The notes: generated by a model from the sequence alone, not told the origin. Counted from the stretch's first letter, positions 42,290-53,190 are shown. The stretch: 64,000 bases of DNA from Sepiola atlantica (GCA_963556195.1 OY744551.1:8560635-8624634), one strand, 5' to 3'. Program-made: numbers and translations.

Positions 42290-42665
42290 TTGGCGTTTAA
42301 ATTTGAAATATGTGGTGCGTTTATGATGTGGAAAGAATTTTTTGCGAAAAACACATAGGCGTTAAAATACGAAATATGTGGTGCGTGTATGATGTGGAAA
42401 TAATTTTTTGCGAAAAAAAAACCAGGCGTTAAAATTCGAAATATGTGGTGCGTTTATGATGTGGAAAGAATTTTTTTCGAAACACACATAGGCGTTAAAA
42501 TTCGAAATATGTGGTGCGTTTATGATGTGGAAAGAATTTTTTTCGAAACACACATAGGCGTTAAAATTTGAAATATGTGGTGCGTTTATGATGTGGAAAG
42601 GATTTTTTTCAAAAAAAAAAACAGACGTTAAAATTTAAAATATGTAGTGCGTTTATGATGTGGAA
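42290..42665. repeat. 61-bp tandem repeat, about six units
   Basis: Unit core GGCGTTAAAATTCGAAATAT then GTGGTGCGTTTATGATGTGG. Confidence 0.92.
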
Positions 42666-42888
42666 AAAAATTTCTTTGTACTTTTTTATGATATAGATCT
42701 TAACAAGAAGTAAGGAAAGTACAAAGTTTAGTCAGAGAATGTGGTATAAAAATAGCTATCCTGGGTCTAAGTTTAGTTTTTGTTTGTTTAGCATTATTTT
42801 GCTGATTAAAGAAAATAAATTATCGAAGAAAAAAACAGATGAAATTCATGGTTATGGATTGATTGTTCCTATGGTCAATGGAATGCAC

Positions 42889-42921
<33 letters not shown>

Positions 42922-43027
42922 GCTCTGAAGCTTGCAATACAACTTCATTGAGCTTGCAATTTGGGAACATTTTTCGATATTATAAAGAGTATATACTTAC
43001 ATATATTTATTTTTGTAAGAACCCATA

Positions 43028-43031
43028 TATA

Positions 43032-43106
<75 letters not shown>
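43028..43106. repeat. (TA)n microsatellite
   Basis: About 37 TA units, directly at the end of a SINE. Others in this part: 42893-42921, 43298-43336, 43531-43570, 44456-44501, 44920-44980, 45397-45444, 46648-46682, 47121-47168, 47515-47548, 48643-48678, 49024-49046, 50015-50079, 51278-51309, 51364-51406. Confidence 0.95.
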
Positions 43107-43294
43107 GGAAATCGCTCCAGACAAGACATGAAGCCACTTGATGTAAGGAGCTAAAAAATACTACTTCACGATCAAAAACTAGCCAACTAGAAGTGTTATG
43201 TGGATAGATTCTGACCCACGAAACAGAAATTCTTCCCCCTTTGTCAGAAACATCTCTCACTGGATGTGAAAACTAAAGGACAAAATAAGGCAAG

Positions 43295-43340
<46 letters not shown>

Positions 43341-43528
43341 GGAAATCGCTCCAGACAAGACATGAAGCCACTTGATGTAAGGAGCTTAAAAATACTACTT
43401 CACGATCAAAAACTAGCCAACTAGAAGTGTTATGTGGATAGATTCTGACCCACGAAACAGCAATTCTTCCCCCTTTGTCAGAAACATCTCTCACTGGATG
43501 TGAAAACTAAAGGACAAAATAAGGCAAG

Positions 43529-43535
<7 letters not shown>
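43091..43535 (-). mobile_element. Two tandem SINE copies with LINE tail (minus)
   Basis: 43091-43297 and 43333-43535 differ at only a few positions and each is followed by (TA)n, so this is a recent tandem duplication of SINE plus tract. Same family as 18191-18430. Confidence 0.85.
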
Positions 43536-43575
<40 letters not shown>

Positions 43576-43739
43576 TGTGATCAAAACTATCTGTGTGTAA
43601 ATAAGAAACTCATAAGACATTCCATCCGCCCTCCCCCACACAGTTGTTAAAATATATACTTTATTTGTTGTTTTCGAGTAAATAAACTTTGTTGCCAAAA
43701 ACTGAATTCCTTGTCATTGGGGTGATTTGGTAGAGCACC

Positions 43740-44420
43740 AAAACGCAATTCTCCCTCCCCCCCCCCTTTGTCTCCTTCTCCCTCCCCCCACCTCCTCCTC
43801 TTTTTTCTCCTCCTCCTCTCACTCACTTTATAGCATCCCTTTTTTCTCTGCTTGTCTTTCTTTACACACCGTTACTCTCCCTCTATATATCCCATTCTTT
43901 ATCCCCTTCTATCTCCCCTTCTATCTATCTCCCCTTGTCTGTATCGCCCCTTGTCTGTATCGCCCCTTGTCTGTATCGCCCCTTGTCTGTTTCTCCCCCT
44001 GTCTCTTTATCCCCCTGTCTCTTTATCCCCCTGTCTCTTTATCCCCCTGTCTCTTTATCCCCCTGTCTCTTTATCCCCCTGTCTCTTTCTCCCCTTGTCT
44101 CTTTCTCCCCTTGTCTCTTTCTCCCCTTGTCTCTTTCTCCCCTTGTCTCTTTCTCCCCTTGTCTCTTACTCCCCTCTTCTCTTACTCCCCCTCTCTCTTA
44201 CTCCCCCCATTTCTCTTTATTCTTCCTCTTCCTCTCTCTTACTCCTCTCTTTCTTCACCCCTTCTGTTTTTCTGTCCCCTCTCCCTTTCTGTTCTTGTCT
44301 CTTTCTCCTCTTTCTCTCCCCCTCTCTCTCCCCCCGCTCTCCCCCTCCCCCCGCCCCGCTCGCTCTCTCTCTCTCTCTCTTTATAGCACTTTCTCCCTCC
44401 CTTTCCCTAAATTCATAGCA

Positions 44421-44502
<82 letters not shown>

Positions 44503-44565
44503 CTTTCTCTCTATCTCTCTTCATAACTCTCTCTCTCTCTCTCTCTTTATAGCATTGTTTTTCCC
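43740..44565. repeat. CT-rich tandem repeat
   Basis: Units such as CCCCTTGTCTCTTTCT and CCCCCTGTCTCTTTAT, then (CT)n and (TA)n. All three plus frames are open for up to 219 codons and are Pro/Leu/Ser-rich artefacts. Confidence 0.92.
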
Positions 44566-44916
44566 TTTCTCTTACTCATATCCTCTTCCCTTTCCCTATT
44601 GCAGCAATTCTTTACCAGTCGCTTTTTAAAGCACTCCTCCATTTTTATAACACTCTTTATCTCTGTTCCCCTCATTCTCTCACGCTCTCTTTCCTTCTCT
44701 CTTCATCTAAAACATTCTTCTTCTTTTCCGTTTATTAACCCCCTCCCCTATCCTCACCCCCACCCCGCCGCCTGCCATTAAGTGTTTTTCCGTGTTTTTG
44801 CCGCAAGCCAAACTCAATGCCAGAAAATCTAAAATATTGACAGAACAAAAATACATATGTTCATATAAATACTTAATGTCATAAACCCTTCAATACATTA
44901 ATGCTATTTACTTGCA

Positions 44917-44985
<69 letters not shown>

Positions 44986-45394
44986 GGAAGTTTCTCAACC
45001 ATTAAAACTATATTTAAAAAAAAAAAAAAAAAAAAAAAAAACTTATAGTCCCAAGTCTTTCAGTGGAAAATCACTCATGTAAGTCAATTTATTTTTTACA
45101 GTTATTATATTAGTTTGCTTCTAACACTATTTTAAGGGATCATCAGTTGTTTACCATGAAAAACTGTTTCGGGAATTTAAAAACAAGACAGTATTTAATT
45201 TCATGGCTTCCCAGCAGAGTTGATCAGACCCCACTTCCCTTAAAAGACAAAAACATAAACGTTCCTTATACTAAATCTACGTTTTGTTCCATATAAATGT
45301 TTTGCTAACTTATATTAGTTATTTAAAAAAATAAAAAATAAAAAAAATTTTCTTTACCTGTGCTGTTCGTCTGTCTAATAAAATTTATCCGTTA

Positions 45395-45395
<1 letters not shown>
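44566..45395. other. Gene-free stretch
   Basis: Contains (TA)n 44920-44980, an A-run 45018-45041, and a dispersed-repeat phrase AAGGGATCATCAGTTGTTTA near 45134. No exon recognised. Confidence 0.4.
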
Positions 45396-45447
<52 letters not shown>

Positions 45448-45496
45448 GTTTCGAGGTACAACATTTATAAATACATTTAAAAAGCATACGCGGAAA

Positions 45497-45537
45497 TCTC
45501 TCTAAGGCCCTTTCGACTATCATCTCGTCAGGAGAAA
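45497..45537 (-). ncRNA. Hammerhead ribozyme, compact (family C)
   Basis: Minus strand: stem I TTTCTC/GAGAGA (one T.G), CTGACGA (45525-45531), stem II GAT/GTC with tetraloop GATA, GAAA, short stem III (A-T, G.T, G-C), cleavage base A. Only 41 nt. Core intact but stems II and III are short, so stability is uncertain. Confidence 0.6.
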
Positions 45538-45888
45538 ATCGATAGTTTTAATTAATAATAACGTCGAAAGAAAGAGCAAAATGGGGAAATTGAGTGTGCC
45601 AAAATTAACGTTAAAGCGATTAAAATTCAATTTAATGATTTCGATTAAAAGTCGATTAAAAGGCACTACGTTAGGGGATAAAAAAAAAAAAATTAAAAAA
45701 ATTGGGAAGGAGTTCAAAGTTCCCCAAAGAGATTCAGCGATCTTACAAATTCCTTCTGCCGGCACATATTTATATATATATATATAATGTTAGTAAGAGA
45801 GAACCCCCAACAGAGTGCTTGATTATTAAGAAAAATTCAAAAATAAGAGCATAATATTTATTTATATATGTAATTACAGAAGATTAGA

Positions 45889-45974
45889 ACAACATCGGTA
45901 CCGTCGGTTTCAAATCCAAATAAAGAGAACGTATAGTTGGCCTCCTATGTTGGACTCTCTTCAGCCTGTTTATG
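45889..45974 (-). ncRNA. Hammerhead-like motif, expanded stem II (family E)
   Basis: CTGAAGA and GAAA intact, stem III ACC/GGT, cleavage base A, stem II AGTCCAA/TTGGATT with a loop of about 30 nt. Stem I pairs only GG/CC next to the core, so folding is uncertain. Confidence 0.5.
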
Positions 45975-45984
45975 CCTGTCTCTT

Positions 45985-46070
45985 TAAACAGAGGCTGAAA
46001 AGAGACCGACATATGAAACCAACTATAGGTCCCCTTTGTTTAGATATGAAACCGACGGTACCGATGTTGT
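45985..46070 (+). ncRNA. Hammerhead-like motif, core mutated (family E)
   Basis: Other arm of the palindrome: CTGAAAA (G8 to A), GAAACCGACGGTACCG intact. Predicted inactive. Confidence 0.45.
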
Positions 46071-46098
46071 CTTAATTATATATATATATATACATACA

Positions 46099-46623
46099 CA
46101 TGTTTGATTAAACAGGAGTGCCAACTTCTGCTTATTCAGCTTTCGATCCGTTTATTCCTAGTCTTCGTACGACTTACTTGCCACCTTACCTTCCCTCAAA
46201 GCTCCATATACCAACATCTTATAAAGCATGGCATCCCAAAGAACGAATTTAGGACCATTTTAACAAATAACACATCCATTCTGGCGGTTTCGGGTTGCAG
46301 TGTTCGCCTCCCCATAATGGAGGCATTGTTTGTACGCATTAATAAACCAACCATCAACCATTTCCGTTATGAGGGGGGGGGGGTGAAAGTGTATTGAAGT
46401 GCTGTTGAAATAATTTAAAAGTTCGCCCTCTTGATAGATTCACCAATTTATTTCATTTTGCAACCGCCTGACGACGACCGATGTCGGTCGAAAACGTTCG
46501 CACAAAATACAGAGATTTTTTAAACTCCTTGGATTATAAAATCAAATCCGTCGTACGAAGACTAGAAAAAACGGATCAAAAACTGAATAAGCAGAAGTTG
46601 GCACTCATGTTTAATCAAACATG
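46099..46623. mobile_element. Penelope-like fragment with 74-bp inverted ends
   Basis: Left arm 46099-46172 and right arm 46550-46623 are inverted (CATGTTTGATTAAAC and complement). Inside, a plus-strand frame (46190-46350) reads SSIYQHLIKHGIPKN and, after a gap, IMEALFVRINKPTIN, which fits the end of the GIY-YIG endonuclease of Penelope-like elements. A hammerhead-like motif follows at 46456-46506. A second copy is at 50220-50725. Confidence 0.7.
46456..46506 (+). ncRNA. Hammerhead-like motif downstream of Penelope GIY-YIG (family D)
   Basis: CTGACGA, one extra C, stem II GACCGA/TCGGTC, GAAA, very short stem III around ACGTT, cleavage base C, stem I GC/GC plus distal TTTTG/CAAAA. The extra base between A9 and stem II departs from the consensus. 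Confidence 0.5.
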
Positions 46624-46645
46624 CATAAAAGAAAGAATGCTGCCC

Positions 46646-46685
<40 letters not shown>

Positions 46686-46689
46686 TTTT

Positions 46690-46900
46690 GTTTGGTAGAA
46701 AGAAATCCAACAAAGTGTTAAATTATTTTATAATAAGAACAGAATATTTATTTATTTAATTATGTTACGGATGATCATGTCAAATTAACATGGTACCACG
46801 GGTTTCAAGCCTAGAGCAGGCCCAGATCGAAAACTAATGTTTCGTTGGGTTTGTTTATATTTATAAACAAGTCGTCTTCGCTATCTTCAGCCATATTTTA
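46690..46900 (-). mobile_element. Family E ribozyme-bearing repeat, distant copy
   Basis: AAATCCAACAAAGTG ... AATATTTATTTATTT ... GGTACCACGGGTTTCAAGCC aligns with the family at 6352 and 4711. (TA)n precedes it at 46648-46682. Confidence 0.6.
46786..46897 (-). ncRNA. Hammerhead ribozyme with very long branched stem II (family E)
   Basis: Minus strand: stem I ATATGG/CCATGT with further pairs, CTGAAGA (46884-46890), GAAA (46803-46806), stem III ACC/GGT with loop CGT, cleavage base A. Stem II starts AGC/GCT and encloses about 65 nt including a perfect hairpin TTGTTTATA/TATAAACAA. Core intact. Stem III loop and stem I sequence differ from other copies while pairing is kept. Confidence 0.62.
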
Positions 46901-47117
46901 TTTCAAGGGGAGTTGCGGGTCCGGTCCTTCTGGGAGAAAGTTCACTGTTTTCTTTTATATTTACTTTTCTTTTTCGGTACTAAATTTAGTGGATGTTCTT
47001 AATGCACACGACCTCAAAAAGGTTTATGTAGAAATTAATAAATAAGAAAAAAATTATTTAGGAGGAAGGGGGAGACAAAATTAAAATTATTAGTCGCTCC
47101 TCTGCAAAGTTTACTAT

Positions 47118-47172
<55 letters not shown>

Positions 47173-47206
47173 AAGGAAAACCTAAAAGGGATGTTTTTTA
47201 TGTTTA

Positions 47207-47247
47207 CATCAACGTTTCGTCTTTATTTATAAGACTTCATCAGGATG
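47207..47247 (-). ncRNA. Hammerhead-like motif (family D, left arm)
   Basis: Stem I CATC/GATG, CTGATGA, extra A, stem II GTCTT/AAGAC, GAAA, minimal stem III ACGT, cleavage base T. Intact core words but one inserted base before stem II. Confidence 0.55.
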
Positions 47248-47394
47248 ATAATATAAAGAAAAATGTCACGCAAGTACGTGCACATATAGGGGTGACATTA
47301 TGGGAAGAAGGGAGGAAAGTAGTAGCCCCTACTTCTTCCCATAATGTCAACCCTATATGTGTTTGTACTTGCATGACATTTTCCTTTATATTAT

Positions 47395-47435
47395 CATCCT
47401 GATAAAGTCTTATAAATAAAGACGAAACGTTGATG
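47395..47435 (+). ncRNA. Hammerhead-like motif (family D, right arm)
   Basis: Same as the left arm but CTGATAA (G8 to A), so predicted inactive. Sense relative to plexin. Confidence 0.5.
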
Positions 47436-47512
47436 TACACATAAAAAACATCCCCTTTTGGTTTTCCTTTTTCATTTTCCCATTACGTCGGATTACCTTC
47501 ATCCTTCTTTTC

Positions 47513-47561
<49 letters not shown>

Positions 47562-47739
47562 ATAGTGTGGTTTGATAAACATTAGGCATTTATTTTGTAA
47601 CCAAAAGTATTGTTTACCAAGCCACAATATTTGCCAAGGAAAGGCCGAATAACAAGAAGTACTACTTGGGTATGACCTCCCTAGATTTTAAAACCAATTA
47701 ACCGAATTAAAACAGCACTAGCAACCCACTAAATAAAAT

Positions 47740-47950
47740 TGACGCTCACCAATAATTGAATGGAAAATAATACGACAGGCCAGTACATGTAGAAATTTAG
47801 ACGACCCGTGTAAATTATGTCTGAATGAAAAATTTGAAATCTTAAACTTTAAAGACCACCGAAATCTATTAAACTGTAGAAGTGAGATAGCAAACAGCTG
47901 CCTGCACAGAATTAAATTTACCTTACGCCAACAATACATAAATAAATAAA
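47740..47950 (+). mobile_element. Penelope-like C-terminal fragment
   Basis: Frame PIIEWKIIRQASTCRNLDDP, then CKLCLNEKFEILNF and NCRSEIANSCLHRIKFTLRQ before a stop, resembles the CxxC...H/C segment near the C-terminus of Penelope-like and related reverse transcriptases (ELxxKCRHxxKFLL). Upstream part has stops. Confidence 0.55.
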
Positions 47951-48247
47951 CAAACAAATAAGTAAAAAAAACTAAACTAAACTAAAACCTAACAACTTAA
48001 AAACTAAAACCTAAAATAGAAATACAAGGAAAAATGTGTTAAAATAAGTTCACCCATTATATTGAAACAACAAAGAAACAGGATATAGGCCACTCTATAG
48101 AAAACAGAACAATAGAACATGATATAGGAAGTAAAACTAACCGGACCGTTGTTCGTGAGAAGCCCAACGATTGGGCAAGAGAACAGCAAAGAATCTGATT
48201 GGTTAACTAGCTAGCCGTGTATATAAAAAAAAACAAAAAATCTAACT

Positions 48248-48345
48248 CCATGCATTTTAGCCTGAAGATTTCCCCTCGGGGATAAAACGCGGGAGTCTCT
48301 GTGTACCTTAATTGCCATAAATATATTTTCATAGCTTACTATATA
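48248..48345. repeat. Single arm of the palindrome at 20484
   Basis: CATTTTAGCCTGAAGATT ... AAACGCGGGAGTCTCTGTGT ... TTTTCATAGCTTAC matches the right arm at 20600-20700. Confidence 0.85.
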
Positions 48346-48637
48346 TATATGTGTGTGGGGATTAGATGCACGATATATCATTAAATGAAATGCCGTGGCA
48401 GACAAGATGTGTGAAAAAGACAAAATGGAAAAAAATTGTTTTACCCCTCCCTTTCTTATTTTAACGTCTCTCCGCACGCGTTTTATTTTATTTTTTTTCA
48501 AATAGTTATGTTTTTACCGTTAGCCAATAATATTCAAATATTTACTTTTTCTGAAACCGGTAAAATCTCTTTTCGTTTCTTGATGAGTTTTTCCTGTATC
48601 TAAATTTTTTCCCCGTTTTTTTTTCACACACGCACAT

Positions 48638-48697
<60 letters not shown>

Positions 48698-49162
48698 TAT
48701 GTAATTCCCTCTCTAATATTGAGGTATCTCTTTCCATAGATAAAGCATCTCTTCAAATGTTTTACTGAATTTGTTGTATTTTTCCCCCCATTTAAAAAAC
48801 TTGGAAAAAAATTTATTGATTCGAATTTGATTGCCATTAAAACGTATTTTATCGCAAACAACATCAGGCCGGCATTATCCCAGCCTTTTCGTATTTCAGA
48901 AAACAAATAAAATTATATATATCAATATATATATGTTTTTTTTTTTTCAAAGTTATCTGAAAAAATGTATTCATAGTTATATCGAAATAAATTACAAACA
49001 CATGTATGCGCGTATGAGTTCATGTATATATATATATATATATATAATGTGTGTGTGTGTGTCAATTTATATTGAAAAGAAATCAATAAAGTGTTCGATC
49101 GCAGAAGAGTGAGAGCTAATACAAAAAATTTCTTTGAAAACTGTTACATATTTTAGAATCGG

Positions 49163-49222
49163 TTTCATCCAGTTGGGTTAACTTTTTACATTTTAAAAAC
49201 TCTATACCCAGGGACTCATCAG
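49163..49222 (-). ncRNA. Partial hammerhead-like motif with long stem II
   Basis: CTGATGA, stem II GTCC/GGAT continuing TGGGT/ACCCA around a long loop, then GAAACC. No stem III or stem I found, so only the core and stem II survive. Confidence 0.35.
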
Positions 49223-49399
49223 CGTACTAGATGAGGTCAAAACACAATGAGAAATTGCGTTATATCGATAAAAAAAACAACGGTGCATTGCTGAAATGTC
49301 TCTCTGGAAAAAATATATCGGTTGGGAATTAATTGAGTTTATTTATTATTTATAGTTTTGTGTTTTAAGAAGGTTTTTATTTTATTTGTAATTATTTAT

Positions 49400-49640
49400 A
49401 TATATACATATATACGACCTTGGTCCTGCGCTCCCAGTAGTAGCTACTACTTCTTCTCATTAACCCATCATGTCAACCCAATATTTTCATGTACTTGTAT
49501 GACATTTTTCTTAAAATTATCATCCTGAGGAAGTCTTAGAAATAAAGACGAAACGTTGATGAATACATAAAATATATATATATATAAAAACTCTTTTTCA
49601 TTTCCCATTACGTCGGATTACCCTCATCCTTCCTTCCTCA
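49400..49640 (+). mobile_element. Family D repeat, single arm
   Basis: Matches the right arm of the palindrome at 47340-47474 (CATGTACTTGTATGACATTT, GACGAAACGTTGATG, CATTACGTCGGATTAC). Confidence 0.7.
49521..49561 (+). ncRNA. Hammerhead-like motif (family D), sense in plexin intron
   Basis: Stem I CATC/GATG, CTGAGGA, extra A, stem II GTCTT/AAGAC, GAAA, minimal ACGT stem III, cleavage base T. All core words fit, apart from the inserted base. Confidence 0.55.
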
Positions 49641-49895
49641 TATATTTATATAATGTGAATAAACTTCATATCAACATTTAAACAATTTTATTTATAAAAC
49701 TCTGCTTTGTATTGAGCACTTTTGAAAAATATTGGTTTTTAAGTTCATTTTATTCATAAATTTGAACTTTATAAGAGAGAGAGATGTGTGTGTACATAGA
49801 GAGAGAAGAAAAAGATTTGTGTGTAAATATTCAGGGTATAAGAATCCAAAGAATTTCAACCGAGCTTATAAAAAGTGCTCAATATTAGATTCTTA

Positions 49896-50010
49896 AATAT
49901 CATCTGAGGGAAGGATCAAATCCTAATTCTGCCTGATGAGATCTCAGCTTTTAACTGCTGTAGATCGATAACATCGACATGCCAGTGTCGCATGTCTGTT
50001 TGAATAAAAC
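49896..50010. repeat. Dispersed repeat with CTGATGAGATCTCAG block, copy 2
   Basis: Same sequence as 15325-15470; followed by (TA)n 50015-50079. Confidence 0.75.
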
Positions 50011-50012
50011 CA

Positions 50013-50081
<69 letters not shown>

Positions 50082-50199
50082 GAAAATGAAAAAGGAACAC
50101 GTCGGATTACTTTCATCCTTCTCTTCCCATATATATATATATATATTTGTGTGTGCCTATACATATGATTTTTATCTATATGCATATCTATATTTTTAT

Positions 50200-50725
50200 A
50201 TACATCTATACATGTGTACACCAACGAGTGCATGTTTGGCAAAATCAAGCACGGACAAAAGGTGGTTTAATTTATGTAATTCCCTCAGATCATCACACCA
50301 CCTGCTACTTCTGTGAACTGGGAATTGTTACACTAATATCACATCGTTGCGCCAAAAGTGGTCATATTCGAAATCGAATGGACAGCCACCATATGTGGCA
50401 TTGTTTATACGCATTAATAAACCAACCATCAACCATTCCCGTTATGAGAGGGGGGTGAAGGTGTATTGAAGTGCTGTTGAAATAATTTAAAATAGCGCCC
50501 TCTTGATAGATTCACCAATTTGTTTCATTTTGCAACCGCCTGACGACGACCGATGTCGGTCGAAAACGTTCGCACAAAATACGGAGATTTTTTTACACTC
50601 CTTGGATTATAACATCAAATCCGTCGTATGAAGACTAGAAAAAAACGGATCAAAAGCTGAATAAGCAGAAGGTGGCACTCCTGTTTAATCAAACATGTAT
50701 AAAAGAAAGAATGCTGCCCAATTAT
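50200..50725 (+). mobile_element. Penelope-like fragment, second copy
   Basis: From about 50400 it matches 46322-46623 (ACGCATTAATAAACCAACCA, CGACGACCGATGTCGGTCGA). Contains the same hammerhead-like motif at 50528-50578. A 103-codon frame here is disrupted relative to the first copy. Confidence 0.65.
50528..50578 (+). ncRNA. Hammerhead-like motif (family D), second Penelope-linked copy
   Basis: Identical in the core and stem II to 46456-46506, including the extra C after CTGACGA. Confidence 0.5.
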
Positions 50726-50789
50726 ACATAATTGTGTATATATGTGTGTGTCTATGTACATGACTGTGTGTATCTCTTGTTTCATTTTA

Positions 50790-51273
50790 CATCAGTTTAA
50801 GTTCTCGGAAATCGAGGGGCCCCTTCATGGGGCTAACACTTGATCCCTATATAAGATACATAGATATTCCAAGATTCTATTAAATTCTCCTTTATTTCTC
50901 AAACGTTGAGTTAGTAAAGAAGTTAAGAACATTAATTTTCCTCTCCCCAATTGACCCGTTAACTATGTTATAGTATATCTTTCTTGTGGTCTCTTAATCT
51001 TACCGGATTCCAGGACAAGAATTCATCTGGTCTGGTGGAGTATCCAGCTTAGTGCTGTTACTTGAGGTAACATCACTTGGAGAAGGTGCACCATTTCTCG
51101 TATAAGCCAGTGCAGTGTGGGTAGCTATACCGAGAGGATATTCCAGGAATTCAGCGACCGGGTTGGATCATAAAAAACTTTCTGCCTGATGAGACCTCAG
51201 CTCTTGATAGCTGTAGATCGATAACATCGACATGCCAGTGTAGCAGACCTTGTACATGTTTGAATGAAAGCAT

Positions 51274-51275
<2 letters not shown>
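50790..51275. repeat. Dispersed repeats
   Basis: 50790-51115 is the reverse complement of the repeat at 19300-19600; 51180-51270 is copy 3 of the CTGATGAGA...TCAG repeat of 15325. Confidence 0.75.
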
Positions 51276-51309
<34 letters not shown>

Positions 51310-51311
<2 letters not shown>

Positions 51312-51362
51312 GGGGTTCTGAAAAACCTCACCATTTTTATCTTTTTAAAGTATTACCTTACC

Positions 51363-51409
<47 letters not shown>

Positions 51410-51465
51410 GATAATGGTATTCTGAAAAACCTCACCATTTTTATCATGTTAAAGCAAAAAAAAAA
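51310..51465. repeat. Duplicated phrase around a (TA)n tract
   Basis: TTCTGAAAAACCTCACCATT occurs at 51317 and 51420 on either side of (TA)n 51364-51406. Confidence 0.8.
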
Positions 51466-51944
51466 TTGATTTTCAATCGGTCAAACTACCTGGCCCACCC
51501 CCACCTCACCCTTTAGCCCCAAAATAAAATCCGATCAGAATAGTATCACATAATTTTTTTTTTTTTTTTTTTTTGCAAAAAAAAGTCCAAATTTATTTTT
51601 CTACTAAAAACTATCGGAGTGTATCGAAAGCCCGTTTGAACTTTATTTCCTTTCCTTTCATTCATTCCTCGGATTTCCAACCACGATTCTAAACTGACCC
51701 TCCTCCACCGCCGCCGCTTCCGGATAAAAAAATAAATTGTGCCGTTAGTCACAAATCAATGGTTTCACTCACCTATTTGATGCCAGCAGAGATTTCACCT
51801 CTGCTACCGGAAAATGAATTCTAAATAAACTCTGCTGACTTTCCATTGGTCATTTCTATTTCTCCGTAGCTTTCCATTCCATTCCATCCATCTGTCTATC
51901 GCTTACAACAAGAAAAGTTACGGGAATGTGCATTGTTTACATAC

Positions 51945-53190
51945 TCCTTAGCTTAACATAGTCGAATTAAACCCTAACCCTAACCTTAGCTTAATGTAGT
52001 CGAATTAAACCCTAACCCTAACCTTAGCTTAACGTAGTCGAATTTAACACTAACCCTAACCTTAGCTTAATGTAGTCGAATTTAACACTAACCCTAACCT
52101 TAGCTTAATGTAGTCGAATTTAACACTAACCCTAACCTTAGCTTAATGTAGTCGAATTTAACACTAACCCTAACCTTAGCTTAATGTAGTCGAATTTAAC
52201 ACTAACCCTAACCTTAGCTTAATGTAGTCGAATTTAACACTAACCCTAACCTTAGCTTAATGTAGTCGAATTTAACACTAACCCTAACCTTAGCTTAATG
52301 TAGTCGAATTTAACTCTAACCCTAACCTTAGCTTAACATAGTCGAATTTAGCCCTAACCCTAGCTAAACGTAATCGAATTTAACCCTAACCTTAGCTTAA
52401 CGTAGTCGAATTTAACCCTAACCCTAACTTAACGTAGTCGAATTTAACCCTAACCCTAGCTTAACGTAGTCGAATTAAACCCTAACCCTAGCTTAACTAA
52501 GTCGAATTTAACCCTACCCTTGGCTTAACGTAGTCGAATTTAACCCTAACCCTAACCTTAGCTTAACGTAGTCGAATTTAACCCTAACCCTAACTTAGCG
52601 TAATCGAATTAAACCCTAACCCTAACTCTAACCTTAGCTTAACGTAGTCGAATTTAACCCTAACCCGAGCTTAGCATAGTCGAATTTAACCCTAACCCTA
52701 ACCTTAGCTTAACGTAGTCGAATTTAACCCTAAACCGTAGCTTAATGTAGTCGAATTTAACCCTAACCTTAGCTTAACGTAGTCGAATTTAACCCTAACC
52801 CTAACCTTAGCTTAATGTAGTCGAATTTAACCCTAACCCTAACTTAACGTAGTCGAATTTACCCCTAACCCTAACCATAGCTTAACGTAGTCGAATTTAA
52901 CCCTAACCTTAGCTTAGCATAGTCGAATTTAACCCTAAACCGTAGCTTAATGTAGTCGAATTTAACCCTAACCCTAACCTTAGCTTAACGTAGTCGAATT
53001 TAACCCTAACCCTAACCTTAGCTTAACGTAGTCGAATTTAACCCTAACCCTAGCTTAGCGTAGTCGAATCTTACCCTAACCCTAACCTTCGCTTAACGTA
53101 ATCGAATTAAACCCTAACCTTAGCTTAACGTAGTCGAATTTAACCCTAACCCTAACCTTACCTTAGCGTAGCCGGATCTGCACCTTATTT
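51945..53190. repeat. 38-bp satellite with CCCTAA words
   Basis: More than 30 units of TTAGCTTAACGTAGTCGAAT then TTAACCCTAACCCTAACC. The middle region (52030-52320) is homogenised with ACACTAACCC. Contains the telomeric-type CCCTAA but is interstitial. Confidence 0.95.

Larger units (their letters stand above)
45785..46075. mobile_element. Family E element with inverted ribozyme arms
   Basis: 45785-45870 matches the family body at 6352-6450; 45889-46070 is an imperfect palindrome whose arms each carry a hammerhead-like motif in convergent orientation. Confidence 0.65.
47168..47474. mobile_element. Palindromic element with a hammerhead-like motif in each arm
   Basis: Arms of about 145 bp meet near 47320 with a short spacer. 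Each arm has ACGTTTCGTC or its complement and the sequence of family D. Flanked left by (TA)n 47121-47168. The inverted pseudo-LTR arrangement is known for Penelope-like elements; assignment here is inferred. Confidence 0.75.

Noticed and set aside
43727..44552. Three overlapping Leu/Pro/Ser-rich frames of about 190-220 codons
   Set aside because: CT-rich tandem repeat; frames are open because the repeat lacks stop words.
45124..45175. CTGATGATCCC plus CCCGAAAC as a circularly permuted hammerhead
   Set aside because: The two stem II strands would be CCC and TCCC, which do not pair.
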